The translations under genes were made by a program, and so were the position numbers. From Prochlorococcus sp. AG-686-M10 (GTDB lineage Bacteria > Cyanobacteriota > Cyanobacteriia > PCC-6307 > Cyanobiaceae), in NCBI GenBank assembly GCA_003210275.1, contig QCVU01000005.1, forward strand, positions 1 through 34,779: a DNA stretch of 34,779 bases, read 5' to 3'. The notes under the pieces are model-generated. The model had not been told where the DNA came from and did no database searches. It was given only the letters and a program-made list of their open reading frames with translations. Positions within the stretch are counted from its first letter, which is position 1; each line of letters starts with the position of its first letter. Below are positions 8,958-18,844 of this stretch, piece by piece.

Positions 8958-10348
8958 GAATCTTGAGAATAATTAACTTGTGTAGCATCTACGAAGTTCT
9001 TTGCAGCTTCTGTACAACTTGGTAAATGTAAATGAATCCAACTTGCATGTAATTTTTTATCTGACCAACCTTCATTTTTAAATGAAGTCTCCCACGATTT
9101 AATTTCCCATGGAGAAGATAGTTGGTTCTGATACTCATTTTTTTTTAAATCAAATTCTGATGAAGAACTTTCAACTTCCCAATAATGAAATTCATGTCCT
9201 CTCATTGATTGATTTTGTTTAATTATTGGAGTATTTTTTAAACCCTTTATATATCGATAACCTACAGTCAAATTACTTTTTTTTGATTTAAAAGGTAATA
9301 TTCCGCTCATTTTATGGTTGTTACCATTTTCATCTTTTATTAAGTCTCCTAAGATCATCATCCCACCACACTCAGCATAAATAAATCCTTTTTTACGGAA
9401 TTCCCTTAATGAATTTAAGCTTTTATCTGAATTACTTATATGACAAGCATATTTTTCAGGAAACCCTCCTGGAATAATTAAAGATGAAGCCTCATTTGGA
9501 ATTTCTTCATTATTAAAAATGCTCCATGAAATTAGAGGAATTCCTATTTCATCAAGAAACTCTTTCGTTTCAGGGTATTGGAAATGAAAGATTTTATCTT
9601 CTGCAATTGCGATAGGTTTCTTTTTATCTATTTTAAAATTTTTACTACTAGTGGTATTTAATATATTTTTTTTTGGAGGAGATTTCAGGAATTTACTTAG
9701 AGAAACAAGATCAAGATTTTTCTCAGCAAAACTTGCAAAATAATCAACATCAATTTTTCTATCACTATCAAATGGAGAAATTAAACCTAAATTAGCTTTA
9801 TTTACAGTTATTTTTGAATCAGAGGGTAAAAAACCAAGGATTTCGATATCATCATTTTTAAAAACTTCTCTAATTAATCTTTTATGTCTATCTGAATTGA
9901 CATTGTTAAATATAATTCCTTTTATTGATAATTCATTATCAAAATCTCTAAAACCTCTAACTGTTGGGAGAAGAGAGGTTACTTGACCTTTAGCATTAAC
10001 AATAAAAATTATTGGAGTATCAAGAAGTTTGGCAACATTTGCAGTACTTGAATAAGAAGTTGCACCTAATCCATCAAAAAGACCCATAGCTCCTTCTATC
10101 AATGAGAATTGATATTTCAAAGAATGCTTTAAAAAATTTTTTTGAACCCATTCTTCACCACTTAAAAAAATATCTAAATTTCGACAAATAGGTTGGCCAA
10201 TTGAACTAAGTTGTTGTTGATCAAGATAATCTGGTCCAACTTTGAAAGTTTGTATTTTTATCCCTTTTGAAAAAGCCCAACAAGAAATCAACAGAGCTAA
10301 CGTAGTTTTCCCACTATCAGTTGAAGGAGAAGATATTACACAAGACAT
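8954..10348 (-). CDS. cobB: Cobyrinic acid a,c-diamide synthase
   Basis: A 464-residue glutamine-dependent amidotransferase that uses ATP to amidate the a and c carboxylates of cobyrinic acid in (pseudo)cobalamin synthesis. The N-terminal dethiobiotin-synthetase-like domain has a P-loop STDSGKTTLAL (about residues 9-19). The C-terminal class I glutaminase-like domain has IIPGGFPEKYA and the nucleophile motif YAECGGMMILG. A histidine in the GHEFHYWEVE segment completes the triad. It is the last gene of the petH-zwf-opcA-cobB minus-strand run and starts 10 bases after the opcA stop. Cobyrinate (CbiA) versus hydrogenobyrinate (CobB) specificity cannot be read here; the anaerobic-type route is usual in cyanobacteria. 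Confidence 0.92.
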   Translation of the reverse strand: MSCVISSPSTDSGKTTLALLISCWAFSKGIKIQTFKVGPDYLDQQQLSSIGQPICRNLDIFLSGEEWVQKNFLKHSLKYQFSLIEGAMGLFDGLGATSYSSTANVAKLLDTPIIFIVNAKGQVTSLLPTVRGFRDFDNELSIKGIIFNNVNSDRHKRLIREVFKNDDIEILGFLPSDSKITVNKANLGLISPFDSDRKIDVDYFASFAEKNLDLVSLSKFLKSPPKKNILNTTSSKNFKIDKKKPIAIAEDKIFHFQYPETKEFLDEIGIPLISWSIFNNEEIPNEASSLIIPGGFPEKYACHISNSDKSLNSLREFRKKGFIYAECGGMMILGDLIKDENGNNHKMSGILPFKSKKSNLTVGYRYIKGLKNTPIIKQNQSMRGHEFHYWEVESSSSEFDLKKNEYQNQLSSPWEIKSWETSFKNEGWSDKKLHASWIHLHLPSCTEAAKNFVDATQVNYSQDS

Positions 10349-10358
10349 TTAATTAATT

Positions 10359-11660
10359 TTATTTTTTAAAACCATTAAATATTTGAACTGCGACCTTGAT
10401 AGCATTTTCAAAAAGTGGGCTAGTACTTCCTCTACTACTTCCCAACAACTTACTTACATCAGATTCTGAGGAGGAAAAAGCGTTAGGAACGACTTGCTCT
10501 ATTAATTGCATATCAGCCATACCTCCTGCTTCAAGTCTCATACATTCAACAGATTCACAGCCAAGAATTACACAAGTATTGTTTTTACGAACCTCACTAA
10601 TTTTGGAAATCAACCTTAATCCAATAACTTGGCCTGAATGAATACTTGGATTTCCCAAAGGTACAGGGTTTATACATGTCGATATTTTCTCGCCATTATT
10701 TCTCTTGAATTCTATTTTTATTAATTCTCCATGTTTATCTATTTTTGAAAATACCCATTTTAGTTTGTCACTAATCCACGAAATTAAAAGTAAAGCCTGG
10801 AGAAAATTACCTTCTGCTATATCTATGTCTATATCTGAGATATGATCTAATATGGGTCTCCTAGATGGGGGATCAAAAATCATTGCTAATGATTCACGCC
10901 AACTTTTAAGTCTCACCCAATTTAAATCATTAATTGCCTTATTTGATTTTATTGATTGATAAAGGATTTTCAAGCATCTATTGGGCGACCCATTTGCAGT
11001 ATCAATAATTAACCTAATACCCTGATCGGTAAAATAATTAAAAATTTCTTGTGATTCATCAAGGTTGCCATTCCACCATAACCATGTAGGTAAATCTTTT
11101 ATAGATAAGTCATCAATAATTCCTAATCCTTTCTTTTTAATAGAATTAGAGTCACCCCTTATGACAACTAAATCACCACATATAGGTTGAGTTATAGTAT
11201 TTTCACTAAGTGGGCAATAGGCAGATACAAAAGTTTTTATCTCAGATTCTTTATTTAAAGTTGGAGCTAAGGTAATTAATCTTCTAGGATTTAAAGTGCT
11301 TATTGAAGATTCAAAGAATTGCCCTCTAAAGTCTTCAAAATCATTATTTGATAAATTCTCCTTCAATAAATTCAATAACTCTTCACTATATATGGAAGTA
11401 GTATGTGATAATCCTTTATCTATAATTAATTTTTTAGCAATTTTTATTATCTCTGGACTTAATGTTCCTGTAATTGGTCCACTTATTAATCCTGATTTAA
11501 CTAAACATTGTTCAAGCCATGCAGGCTGCCAAACCATCAAAGTAAAAGTATTTGCTCCAGAGCTATCTTCATCCTCAGAAATCCATAATTGATTTAAATA
11601 ATTAGATATTTCTTGATGAGGTAGTTCTAATGGGGTTTGAAGTGTTAATTGAGGTTTCAT
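10359..11660 (-). CDS. opcA: Glucose-6-phosphate dehydrogenase assembly protein OpcA
   Basis: A 433-residue protein of the OpcA family, known in cyanobacteria as the activator and oligomerisation factor of G6PDH. It starts seven bases after the zwf stop, the usual zwf-opcA arrangement, which supports the call. No enzyme motif is expected. Recognisable parts are the central LPTWLWWNGN segment and the conserved C-terminal stretch CVILGCESVECMRLEAGG, followed by a serine-rich LLGSSRGSTSPLFENA region. The many conserved-looking cysteines fit the proposed redox control of G6PDH through thioredoxin, but this is inference. Confidence 0.92.
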   Translation of the reverse strand: MKPQLTLQTPLELPHQEISNYLNQLWISEDEDSSGANTFTLMVWQPAWLEQCLVKSGLISGPITGTLSPEIIKIAKKLIIDKGLSHTTSIYSEELLNLLKENLSNNDFEDFRGQFFESSISTLNPRRLITLAPTLNKESEIKTFVSAYCPLSENTITQPICGDLVVIRGDSNSIKKKGLGIIDDLSIKDLPTWLWWNGNLDESQEIFNYFTDQGIRLIIDTANGSPNRCLKILYQSIKSNKAINDLNWVRLKSWRESLAMIFDPPSRRPILDHISDIDIDIAEGNFLQALLLISWISDKLKWVFSKIDKHGELIKIEFKRNNGEKISTCINPVPLGNPSIHSGQVIGLRLISKISEVRKNNTCVILGCESVECMRLEAGGMADMQLIEQVVPNAFSSSESDVSKLLGSSRGSTSPLFENAIKVAVQIFNGFKK

Positions 11661-11667
11661 TATAAAA

Positions 11668-13191
11668 TTAGGGTCTGCGCCAGAAAATATTGTCTTTGGA
11701 AAGTAATTGATCTGATTCAGGAGGTCCCCAAGTCATTGATTCGTATTTGTGAATAGGTAATTTCCAAGGAGCGTCTTCCATTAATTCTATTAATGGTGTA
11801 TAAAGTTTCCAAGCAGCTTCAACCTCATCACTTCTTGTAAACAAGGTAGGATCAGAAAGCATGGCATCAGCCAACAATCTGACGTAACCTTCATCAGAAG
11901 GTTCTCCAAAAGATTCATCGTAAGAAAATTCCATCTCAACAGGTCTTGATTTCATTCCAGAACCAGGTGATTTGACTTCAAATTTAAAAGTAGCTCCTTC
12001 ATTAGGTTGAATCCTAAGAATAAGCTGATTTGGAGCAGGATTAATTATTGTTGATTCAAATAAATGTACTGGGACATCTTTAAATGTTAATACAATTTCC
12101 CCAAGTCTTTTAGGTAGTCTTTTGCCAGTTCTTAAGTAGAAAGGAACTCCTTGCCATCGCCAATTATCAATAAATACTTTTGTAGCAATATAAGTTTCTG
12201 TTGTACTGTTCAAATTTACTCCATCTTCATCTCTGTAACCTTTAAGTCTTTTTAGACTATTCCCTCCTTTTGCATACTGTCCTCTAATACAGCAATTCCA
12301 AGGTTCATTCTCATCGGCAAGTTTTGAAGCTTGAAGAACTTTTGCTTTTTCATTTCTTATTGCCTCAGGTTCGAATTTACCAGGAGGCTCCATTGCAGTA
12401 ACAGCAAGCATTTGAGTTAAATGATTTTGGAGCATATCTCTTAAAGCCCCAGAACTTTCATAATAACCAGCTCTATCTTCAACCCCAACTGTTTCCGATG
12501 ATGTTATTTGAACACTTGAAATATAATTCCTATTCCATATAGGTTCAAAAATAGTATTAGCAAACCTCATAACCAGAATGTTTTGAACAGTCTCTTTCCC
12601 CAAGTAATGATCTATTCGATATATCTGACTTTCATCTGCACAACTTTGAACGATCTTATTTAATTTCTTCGCACTTGAATAATCTCTTCCAAAAGGTTTT
12701 TCAATCACGATTCGACTTTTCTTAGGATCATCTAGTAATCCAGCAGCCTTTAGAGCCTTACATCCACTTCCATAGAAGTTTGGAGATACTGATAAGTAAA
12801 AGGTTTTATTTCCATGTGTAGCCTGTAATTTATCAATTTCATTTAATCTTTTAGAAAGTCTTACAACATGATCGCTTTGCTGCAAATCAACAGGTTCATA
12901 AAATAGATAATTTGAAAACTGTTCCCATTCCTTTTCATTTTCAGATATTTGATCAGCTAACTTAGCTTTCATTTTTTCCTTAAAATCTTGATTACTCCAG
13001 GGCCTTCTTGCACATCCAACTATAGCGAATTCACTAGGGATCCTTCTTTGTAAATAGAGTTCAAACAAGGCAGGAATAAGTTTCCTATGAGTAAGATCTC
13101 CACTAGCTCCAAATATTATTAGGCATTGTGGAGGTATCACTCTTTCTTGTCGCAAACCTAATCTAAGAGGATTACTTAAGGTTGAGGACAT
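11668..13191 (-). CDS. zwf: Glucose-6-phosphate 1-dehydrogenase
   Basis: A 507-residue enzyme catalysing G6P + NADP to 6-phosphogluconolactone, the entry to the oxidative pentose phosphate pathway and the main night-time NADPH source in cyanobacteria. The NADP-binding GASGDLTHRK is at 28-37, EKPFG at 163-167 and the active-site signature RIDHYLGKE at 191-199. The C-terminal domain includes YLRTGKRLPKR and NPAPNQLILRIQPNEG. Length is typical. It is followed tightly by opcA and preceded by petH with a 113-base gap. Confidence 0.97.
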   Translation of the reverse strand: MSSTLSNPLRLGLRQERVIPPQCLIIFGASGDLTHRKLIPALFELYLQRRIPSEFAIVGCARRPWSNQDFKEKMKAKLADQISENEKEWEQFSNYLFYEPVDLQQSDHVVRLSKRLNEIDKLQATHGNKTFYLSVSPNFYGSGCKALKAAGLLDDPKKSRIVIEKPFGRDYSSAKKLNKIVQSCADESQIYRIDHYLGKETVQNILVMRFANTIFEPIWNRNYISSVQITSSETVGVEDRAGYYESSGALRDMLQNHLTQMLAVTAMEPPGKFEPEAIRNEKAKVLQASKLADENEPWNCCIRGQYAKGGNSLKRLKGYRDEDGVNLNSTTETYIATKVFIDNWRWQGVPFYLRTGKRLPKRLGEIVLTFKDVPVHLFESTIINPAPNQLILRIQPNEGATFKFEVKSPGSGMKSRPVEMEFSYDESFGEPSDEGYVRLLADAMLSDPTLFTRSDEVEAAWKLYTPLIELMEDAPWKLPIHKYESMTWGPPESDQLLSKDNIFWRRP

Positions 13192-13222
13192 ATCTTTTTA
13201 TAAGTCTTATATAGATAAAATC

Positions 13223-13271
13223 GTCTTTTTTGGGTTAATTAGCTACATTTTGTGTCTAAACCAAAAAAGTC
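13223..13271. promoter_or_regulatory. Hairpin between petH and zwf
   Basis: Arms CTTTTTTGG (13225-13233) and CCAAAAAAG (13261-13269) are perfect reverse complements around a 27-base loop. The stem extends on either side with one mismatch each. It sits in the 113-base gap after petH and before zwf on the minus strand. It could attenuate or end the petH transcript, or lie in the zwf leader. No good U-run follows on the minus strand, so a plain intrinsic terminator is not clear. Confidence 0.35.
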
Positions 13272-13304
13272 TTTATGTTATTTAAAGAAAATTTAAAAGG
13301 AAAT

Positions 13305-14468
<1,164 letters not shown>

Positions 14469-14621
14469 TTATTTACTATAAAGATTATCAATTTGTATCC
14501 TAATTTGTACTTGTTTTATATAAATGGTTACGTTTTGAGATCGGAATATATACATATAAATTTGTTTTTTTTTCTTTTTTTAATTGTTTTATCGGTATAG
14601 TTACACAGGAATAATTTTTAT

Positions 14622-15176
14622 TTGATAGAAAATTCTTCTATGAATAATTCTCAGAGATCAGTAACTCATTCTCAAAATAATGATTACAGAACAATTGAGC
14701 AGACCATGGAAAAGCTTTCTGGAGGAACAAGAAGGCTTGCCGCTCAGTTAACTACTTCTGCGACTTTCGACTCTCTATGGAATGTTCTAACTGATTATGA
14801 CCGCCTAAATCTCTATATACCAAATTTGTTATCTAGTAGAAAAATTTACAAAAATAATAATAATGTTCATTTAAAACAAGTTGGCGCTCAAGATTTCCTT
14901 GGAATGAAGTTTTCAGCAGAAGTTACTATTGATTTATTTGAAGAAAAAGAACTTGGTTTATTAAAATTTAGCTTAATAAAAGGAGATTTCAGAAGATTTG
15001 AAGGGAGCTGGAAAATTCAAACATTAAAAGAGACTAAAAAAAACTCATTAATTTACGATCTTACTGTTCAGGGTTGTCAATGGATGCCAATTGGAATGAT
15101 AGAAAAAAGGTTAAAAAAAGACCTTTCTGAAAATTTGATTGCAGTAGATAAGCAAGCAAAAGCTTCAATAAAATAA
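14622..15176 (+). CDS. SRPBCC / COQ10-type ligand-binding domain protein
   Basis: About 184 residues (or 178 from the ATG). The body, from GGTRRLAAQL onward, looks like a SRPBCC (START/polyketide cyclase) fold: FDSLWNVLTDYDRLNLYIPNL, then alternating strands such as FLGMKFSAEVTIDL and GDFRRFEGSWKIQ, and a long C-terminal helix with IGMIEKRLKKDL. Such proteins bind hydrophobic ligands; the ligand here is unknown. The start is uncertain. TTG at 14622 follows an AGGA (14607-14610) by 11 bases, whereas ATG at 14640 is 29 bases from it. It is divergent from petH and convergent with tRNA-Glu. The short 15177-15204 spacer is an imperfect AT palindrome that may end both transcripts. Confidence 0.75.
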   Translation: MIENSSMNNSQRSVTHSQNNDYRTIEQTMEKLSGGTRRLAAQLTTSATFDSLWNVLTDYDRLNLYIPNLLSSRKIYKNNNNVHLKQVGAQDFLGMKFSAEVTIDLFEEKELGLLKFSLIKGDFRRFEGSWKIQTLKETKKNSLIYDLTVQGCQWMPIGMIEKRLKKDLSENLIAVDKQAKASIK

Positions 15177-15204
15177 TTAATTAAAATTTTAAAAAATTAA
15201 TTAA

Positions 15205-15277
15205 TAGCCCCAAGGGGATTCGAACCCCTGTCGCCTCCGTGAAAGGGAGGTGTCCTAGGCCTCTAGACGATGGGGCC
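15205..15277 (-). tRNA. tRNA-Glu (anticodon TTC)
   Basis: On the minus strand a 73-base cloverleaf is readable. The acceptor stem GGCCCCA pairs with TGGGGCT (one G-T at the end), with discriminator A at 15205. The anticodon stem CCTCC/GGAGG closes the loop CTTTCAC, anticodon TTC. The T arm AGGGGTTCGAATCCCCT (stem AGGGG/CCCCT) is perfect. The 3' CCA is not encoded. Besides translation, Glu-tRNA is the start of the cyanobacterial C5 route to chlorophyll and other tetrapyrroles. Confidence 0.97.
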
Positions 15278-15318
15278 AAGAAAATAGCTTAATAGCTTAT
15301 AAAAAATTAGGAGTAAAG

Positions 15319-16437
15319 CTATCCTTTCGTCAAGTGTTGTTGATCTTTGTTTTGGCCTTGCCACACTGGAACAGTAAAATGGAAGCATGAACCTTCATCA
15401 ACTTCTGATACAACCCATATTCTTCCACCCTGTACTTCAACAATTCTTCTGCAAACAGATAGGCCAATCCCAAATCCTGATGTCCCTTCAGATGTCTGTG
15501 GTAGCCTTACTCTATCAAGAAATATTCTTTTTTGTTCACTTACCGGAATTCCAGCACCATTGTCACAAATCGTTATTTCTACCCATTGATTTGTTTTATG
15601 AATCATTGTAATTTTTATTGTTCCAGAATCTTCTGAAAATTTAAGAGCATTTTCAATTAAATTTAAAAATACCTGTCTCATTCTTCTTTGATCTGCATAT
15701 ACGCTTGGGAGATCTGAAGGTATATCAGTATCAATTTCTATCTTCCTTAATCTCCAAAACTTTTCTAATTCAAGAATTGCCTCAGCACTTATGTTTCCTA
15801 AATCAATTTTTTGAGGATTAAAAAGAGCTTCCCATTTAGTTGTTCCAACCTCAAGAAGATCTTGAGATAAGAGTTCAATTTCTTCTAAACGTCGCTTAAT
15901 AACGTCTTGCAATTTTTTAATATCAATCTGTCCTAGTTTTTGACTTTGAATAGCAAGGGTTGCTGCCGTTAGAGGCGTTCTCAATTCATGTGCAACCATT
16001 CTTAGTAGTCTTTCTTGTGATTCGATTCTTTTTGTAAGTGTCTCATTTTCTTGTCTAAGGACCAATAATTCATCCTCAAGAAGAAACTCTTTTTGTGTTC
16101 TAATTGAATCTATTTTTGAAGGTTGAAGATTAATACCTAAATTATTTGTAACCCCTTCCTGTTTCCATCTAGGCAACCAAGTCTGTAATTGATCAAAAAT
16201 ATTACTTCCTGCAAATATTTGTTTTGGTGCTGGTGAAACTTTAATAAGAGCTGGGATAGCAACTAGCCTATGCAACTCAAGTAGTTCAGGTTGTTCGGTT
16301 GGTTCAGAAATCTGAAGAGAAATCTCAAACTCACAGTCATCAGATTCCAAATATGATAATAAAGATATAAGATCACTTCTAGAAAGATGATTTCTAGCAG
16401 CTACTAAAATTAGTTTTAATTCTTTTTTTTCATTCAA
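15319..16437 (-). CDS. sasA: Circadian clock output histidine kinase SasA
   Basis: A 372-residue two-component kinase. The N-terminal thioredoxin-like KaiB-type sensor domain covers about residues 6-100 ([10 protein letters not shown] at the start, [20 protein letters not shown] in the middle). Next come a coiled-coil-like stretch (about 120-145) and the phosphoacceptor helix [12 protein letters not shown] with His150. The ATPase domain has [10 protein letters not shown] (N box), CDNGAGIP (G1) and [14 protein letters not shown] (G2). SasA binds KaiC and phosphorylates RpaA, setting day/night transcription. The frame starts at a TTG (16437). The ATG two bases downstream is in a different frame. 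Divergent from the gene at 16544. Confidence 0.95.
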   Translation of the reverse strand: MNEKKELKLILVAARNHLSRSDLISLLSYLESDDCEFEISLQISEPTEQPELLELHRLVAIPALIKVSPAPKQIFAGSNIFDQLQTWLPRWKQEGVTNNLGINLQPSKIDSIRTQKEFLLEDELLVLRQENETLTKRIESQERLLRMVAHELRTPLTAATLAIQSQKLGQIDIKKLQDVIKRRLEEIELLSQDLLEVGTTKWEALFNPQKIDLGNISAEAILELEKFWRLRKIEIDTDIPSDLPSVYADQRRMRQVFLNLIENALKFSEDSGTIKITMIHKTNQWVEITICDNGAGIPVSEQKRIFLDRVRLPQTSEGTSGFGIGLSVCRRIVEVQGGRIWVVSEVDEGSCFHFTVPVWQGQNKDQQHLTKG

Positions 16438-16543
16438 ATCATTGGCCCAGAAGTTTTGATAAGCTGTTTTTGCTTATAAACACATTAAGGTATTTATATT
16501 TATTTTACAGTTAAGCTATCAAATAAATAGATGATATTTATAA

Positions 16544-17086
16544 ATGGTTGTTAATAATCAAATAAATAACTTTAATTACGGGGAATATAATTCGCCTGAA
16601 GTTAGCATCGATAGTAATTTAAAAAGATGGTTCTCTCGTAATATTGGCCTTTGGAAATCCAATAGAACATATTTTCTAGAAGAAGAAAGTAAAACTTATA
16701 ATCTTTGCATGTACATAAATATTGAGTCTCTTAAAAATAAAAAAGAATGGGAATCTCATTATAAATTTACTTGGTATCCAGAAAAGAAATATAGTTTTTT
16801 TGATGAACATCCCAAATACAAAGAAAAAGGCGAAATGCAAGCCTTTATAAAGGATCACCAATTAATAAGAGAAAATTTTTATTTAAGTGATATTGACGGA
16901 ATATCCAATATTAAACAAGTTGATGAACATGAGATGATTTTCGAATCTTCCTATGAAGACTGGTATATCCTTGAGCATACAAGACTTATTGACGGAGATA
17001 ATTATAGATATAGAGTTATATATTCATGGAATAAAGATAAACTTAAAATTGTAGAAAATCATCATGAAATAAAAATTATTACATAA
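16544..17086 (+). CDS. Conserved-looking protein, possibly CpcS/CpeS-like calycin
   Basis: A 180-residue soluble protein with no signal peptide or membrane segment. I do not recognise it with certainty. The opening RWFSRNIGLWKSNRTYF, the alternating short strands in the middle and the run EHTRLIDGDNYRYRVIYSW near the C terminus resemble the lipocalin-like beta barrel of phycobilin lyases of the CpcS/CpeS family and related calycins. No motif pins down a ligand. The organism is unlikely to have phycobilisomes, so a true lyase role would need a residual phycoerythrin or another target. It starts at ATG 16544 and is divergent from sasA across 106 bases. Confidence 0.6.
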   Translation: MVVNNQINNFNYGEYNSPEVSIDSNLKRWFSRNIGLWKSNRTYFLEEESKTYNLCMYINIESLKNKKEWESHYKFTWYPEKKYSFFDEHPKYKEKGEMQAFIKDHQLIRENFYLSDIDGISNIKQVDEHEMIFESSYEDWYILEHTRLIDGDNYRYRVIYSWNKDKLKIVENHHEIKIIT

Positions 17087-17156
17087 ATTCCACCTGCTAA
17101 TTTAGTTTAAAAATAAAAAATGTTATCTTTAAAAAGTAAATAAAAAAAATTAATTA

Positions 17157-17585
17157 ATGTTTATAAATTTGTATCAAAAAAAAGTTTTTAAAATTTTAAG
17201 TCTTCCTATATTTTTATATTTAACTTTTTTTGACATAACATTATTAAATAAAGAAATAAAGGCAGACAAAAAATTACAAGCGGCTACCGAACAAGATTTA
17301 TATTTATACAAAGGGATGGGGGCTTCATATCTTTGTATAGCATCAAAAGCTGGTATAGAATTTCCAAAAGCTCTAGGAGTTGCTACTGCCACATATGTAC
17401 AGGTAGTTGAGGGTAAACATGGAGGTGAAATTAAAGAATTAGGGGATAAGAAATTAGAAAGAGAAAAATTATTTGCAGGTGCAGAATTTCAAATAGTTAC
17501 CACAGCAATACAATATTGTCCTGATAGCGTCCCAGAAGAAGTGACTAAAAAAGTTAGCAAAATAATAAAAGAAAATAAAAAATAA
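17157..17585 (+). CDS. Secreted or anchored small protein of unknown function
   Basis: A 142-residue protein with a basic N terminus, a hydrophobic stretch (about residues 11-30) and a possible cleavage near EIKADKK (about 36). This indicates export to the periplasm or thylakoid lumen. The mature part has two cysteines (C60 in YLCIASKAG and C121 in QYCPDSV) that could form one disulphide, and a small-residue run around GVATATYVQVV. The C terminus is lysine-rich. I do not recognise a named family. It is convergent with prs, five bases apart, and follows the calycin-like gene. Confidence 0.75.
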   Translation: MFINLYQKKVFKILSLPIFLYLTFFDITLLNKEIKADKKLQAATEQDLYLYKGMGASYLCIASKAGIEFPKALGVATATYVQVVEGKHGGEIKELGDKKLEREKLFAGAEFQIVTTAIQYCPDSVPEEVTKKVSKIIKENKK

Positions 17586-17590
17586 ATTTA

Positions 17591-18586
17591 TTATCTAAAC
17601 ATTGAGCTAACCGAACTTTCTTCATGAATTCTCCATATAGCCTCTCCTAACATATTTGCGACAGAAAGTACTTTTAACTGAGTGAAGTCATCATTATCAA
17701 TGACTGGAATACTATTAGTAACTATAACTTGTTCAAATAAATCTTTTGAACTTAATCTTTCATAAGAAGGTGGAGAGAAAACTGCATGAGAAGCACATGC
17801 GAAAATTCTCTTTGCACCTTCTTTTTTTAATAAATTTGCACCTGAACAAATAGTGCCCCCAGTATCAATCATGTCATCTATGAGAATAGCTGTTTTCCCC
17901 TTAACTTCTCCAATAACGGTCAAACTCTCTGCGATATTATGAGCGGATCTTCTCTTGTCAATAATCGCTAATGGAGCATCATTCATTAATTTTGCAAATG
18001 CTCTAGCTCTAGCTACTCCACCTACATCTGGAGAAACAACTACAACTTCTTCCAACTTTAATGATTCAAGATAATCAATTAAGACAGGAGATCCATATAT
18101 ATGATCGCAAGGGATATCAAAATATCCTTGTATTTGGGCTGAATGTAAATCCATAGCAAGAACTCTATCTACACCTGATTTTTCAAGCAAATTTGCGGTA
18201 AGCTTTGCTGTAATTGACTCTCTTCCTGAAGTTTTCCTGTCCGCCCTTGCATATCCAAAATATGGAATAACGGCTGTAATTTGTCTAGCTGAGGCTCTTT
18301 TACAAGCATCAACCATTATCATAAGCTCCATTAAACTATCGTTCACAGGAGCGCATGTAGGTTGAATAAGAAATACATCACAACCTCTTATAGATTGTTG
18401 TATCTGAACATAAAGTTCCCCATCAGCAAATCTTTTAGAGACTAAGGGGACATTTTCAATCCCTAAATACGATGCGATTTCTTCAGCTAATTTTGGATTA
18501 GAGGTTCCACTCACTAACCTAAGTCGACTATTAGTTAGATTAAAAGTTGGTTCTTCATTCTCTACTGCCGTGATAGAACTAGTCAC
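17591..18586 (-). CDS. prs: Ribose-phosphate pyrophosphokinase (PRPP synthase)
   Basis: A 331-residue class I PRPP synthase, making PRPP from ribose-5-phosphate and ATP for nucleotides, histidine, tryptophan and NAD. Motifs seen are the KRFADGELYVQ substrate loop, VIPYFGYARADRK, the metal-binding MDLHSAQIQGYF, VVVSPDVGGVARA, and the PRPP loop AILIDDMIDTGGTI. The start is GTG at 18586. The N-terminal extension of about 15 residues before LRLVSGTSNP is typical of cyanobacterial Prs. Divergent from malQ across a 258-base spacer. Confidence 0.96.
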   Translation of the reverse strand: MTSSITAVENEEPTFNLTNSRLRLVSGTSNPKLAEEIASYLGIENVPLVSKRFADGELYVQIQQSIRGCDVFLIQPTCAPVNDSLMELMIMVDACKRASARQITAVIPYFGYARADRKTSGRESITAKLTANLLEKSGVDRVLAMDLHSAQIQGYFDIPCDHIYGSPVLIDYLESLKLEEVVVVSPDVGGVARARAFAKLMNDAPLAIIDKRRSAHNIAESLTVIGEVKGKTAILIDDMIDTGGTICSGANLLKKEGAKRIFACASHAVFSPPSYERLSSKDLFEQVIVTNSIPVIDNDDFTQLKVLSVANMLGEAIWRIHEESSVSSMFR

Positions 18587-18709
18587 GAAATTAGCTTTTA
18601 AAAATACATTAATATCGTAGTACCTAATATCAATTTCGCAAAAATTAATTAACCTATTTCTTTTTCAAAGTCATAAGTCCTAAGTTTGAATAAAAGATAT
18701 TAAGAAATA

Positions 18710-18729
18710 TATAAATTTTAAAATTTATA
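18710..18729. promoter_or_regulatory. 20-base perfect palindrome in the prs/malQ divergent spacer
   Basis: The 258-base spacer 18587-18844 holds the promoters of two divergent genes. It contains a perfect palindrome with 10-base arms (TATAAATTTT / AAAATTTATA). It consists only of A and T, so chance and local DNA bending are plausible. An operator role is possible. Nothing else in the spacer stands out. Confidence 0.25.
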
Positions 18730-18844
18730 GGCAAATATTTGAAACATCTAAAATTATTTGTCAAATGATATATATTTAATTATTGTTAATCTTAGATAAT
18801 AATTGATAAAGAAATTACAAAAAATAAAAATTTAATTTATATTG

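Noticed and set aside
14495..14510. GTA-N10-TAC sequence upstream of petH, like an NtcA site
   Set aside because: The canonical NtcA site is GTA-N8-TAC with a -10 box about 22 bases away. Here the inner spacing is 10, and the nearest TAN3T box on the minus strand is only about 14 bases away.
15177..15204. AT-rich near-palindrome between the SRPBCC gene and tRNA-Glu
   Set aside because: It is imperfect and of very low complexity. It is plausible as a bidirectional terminator but too weak to list as a separate feature.
15205..15277. tRNA-Glu as an integration site for a mobile element
   Set aside because: Both flanks are ordinary genes (SRPBCC protein and sasA). No integrase, partial tRNA repeat or island is adjacent.
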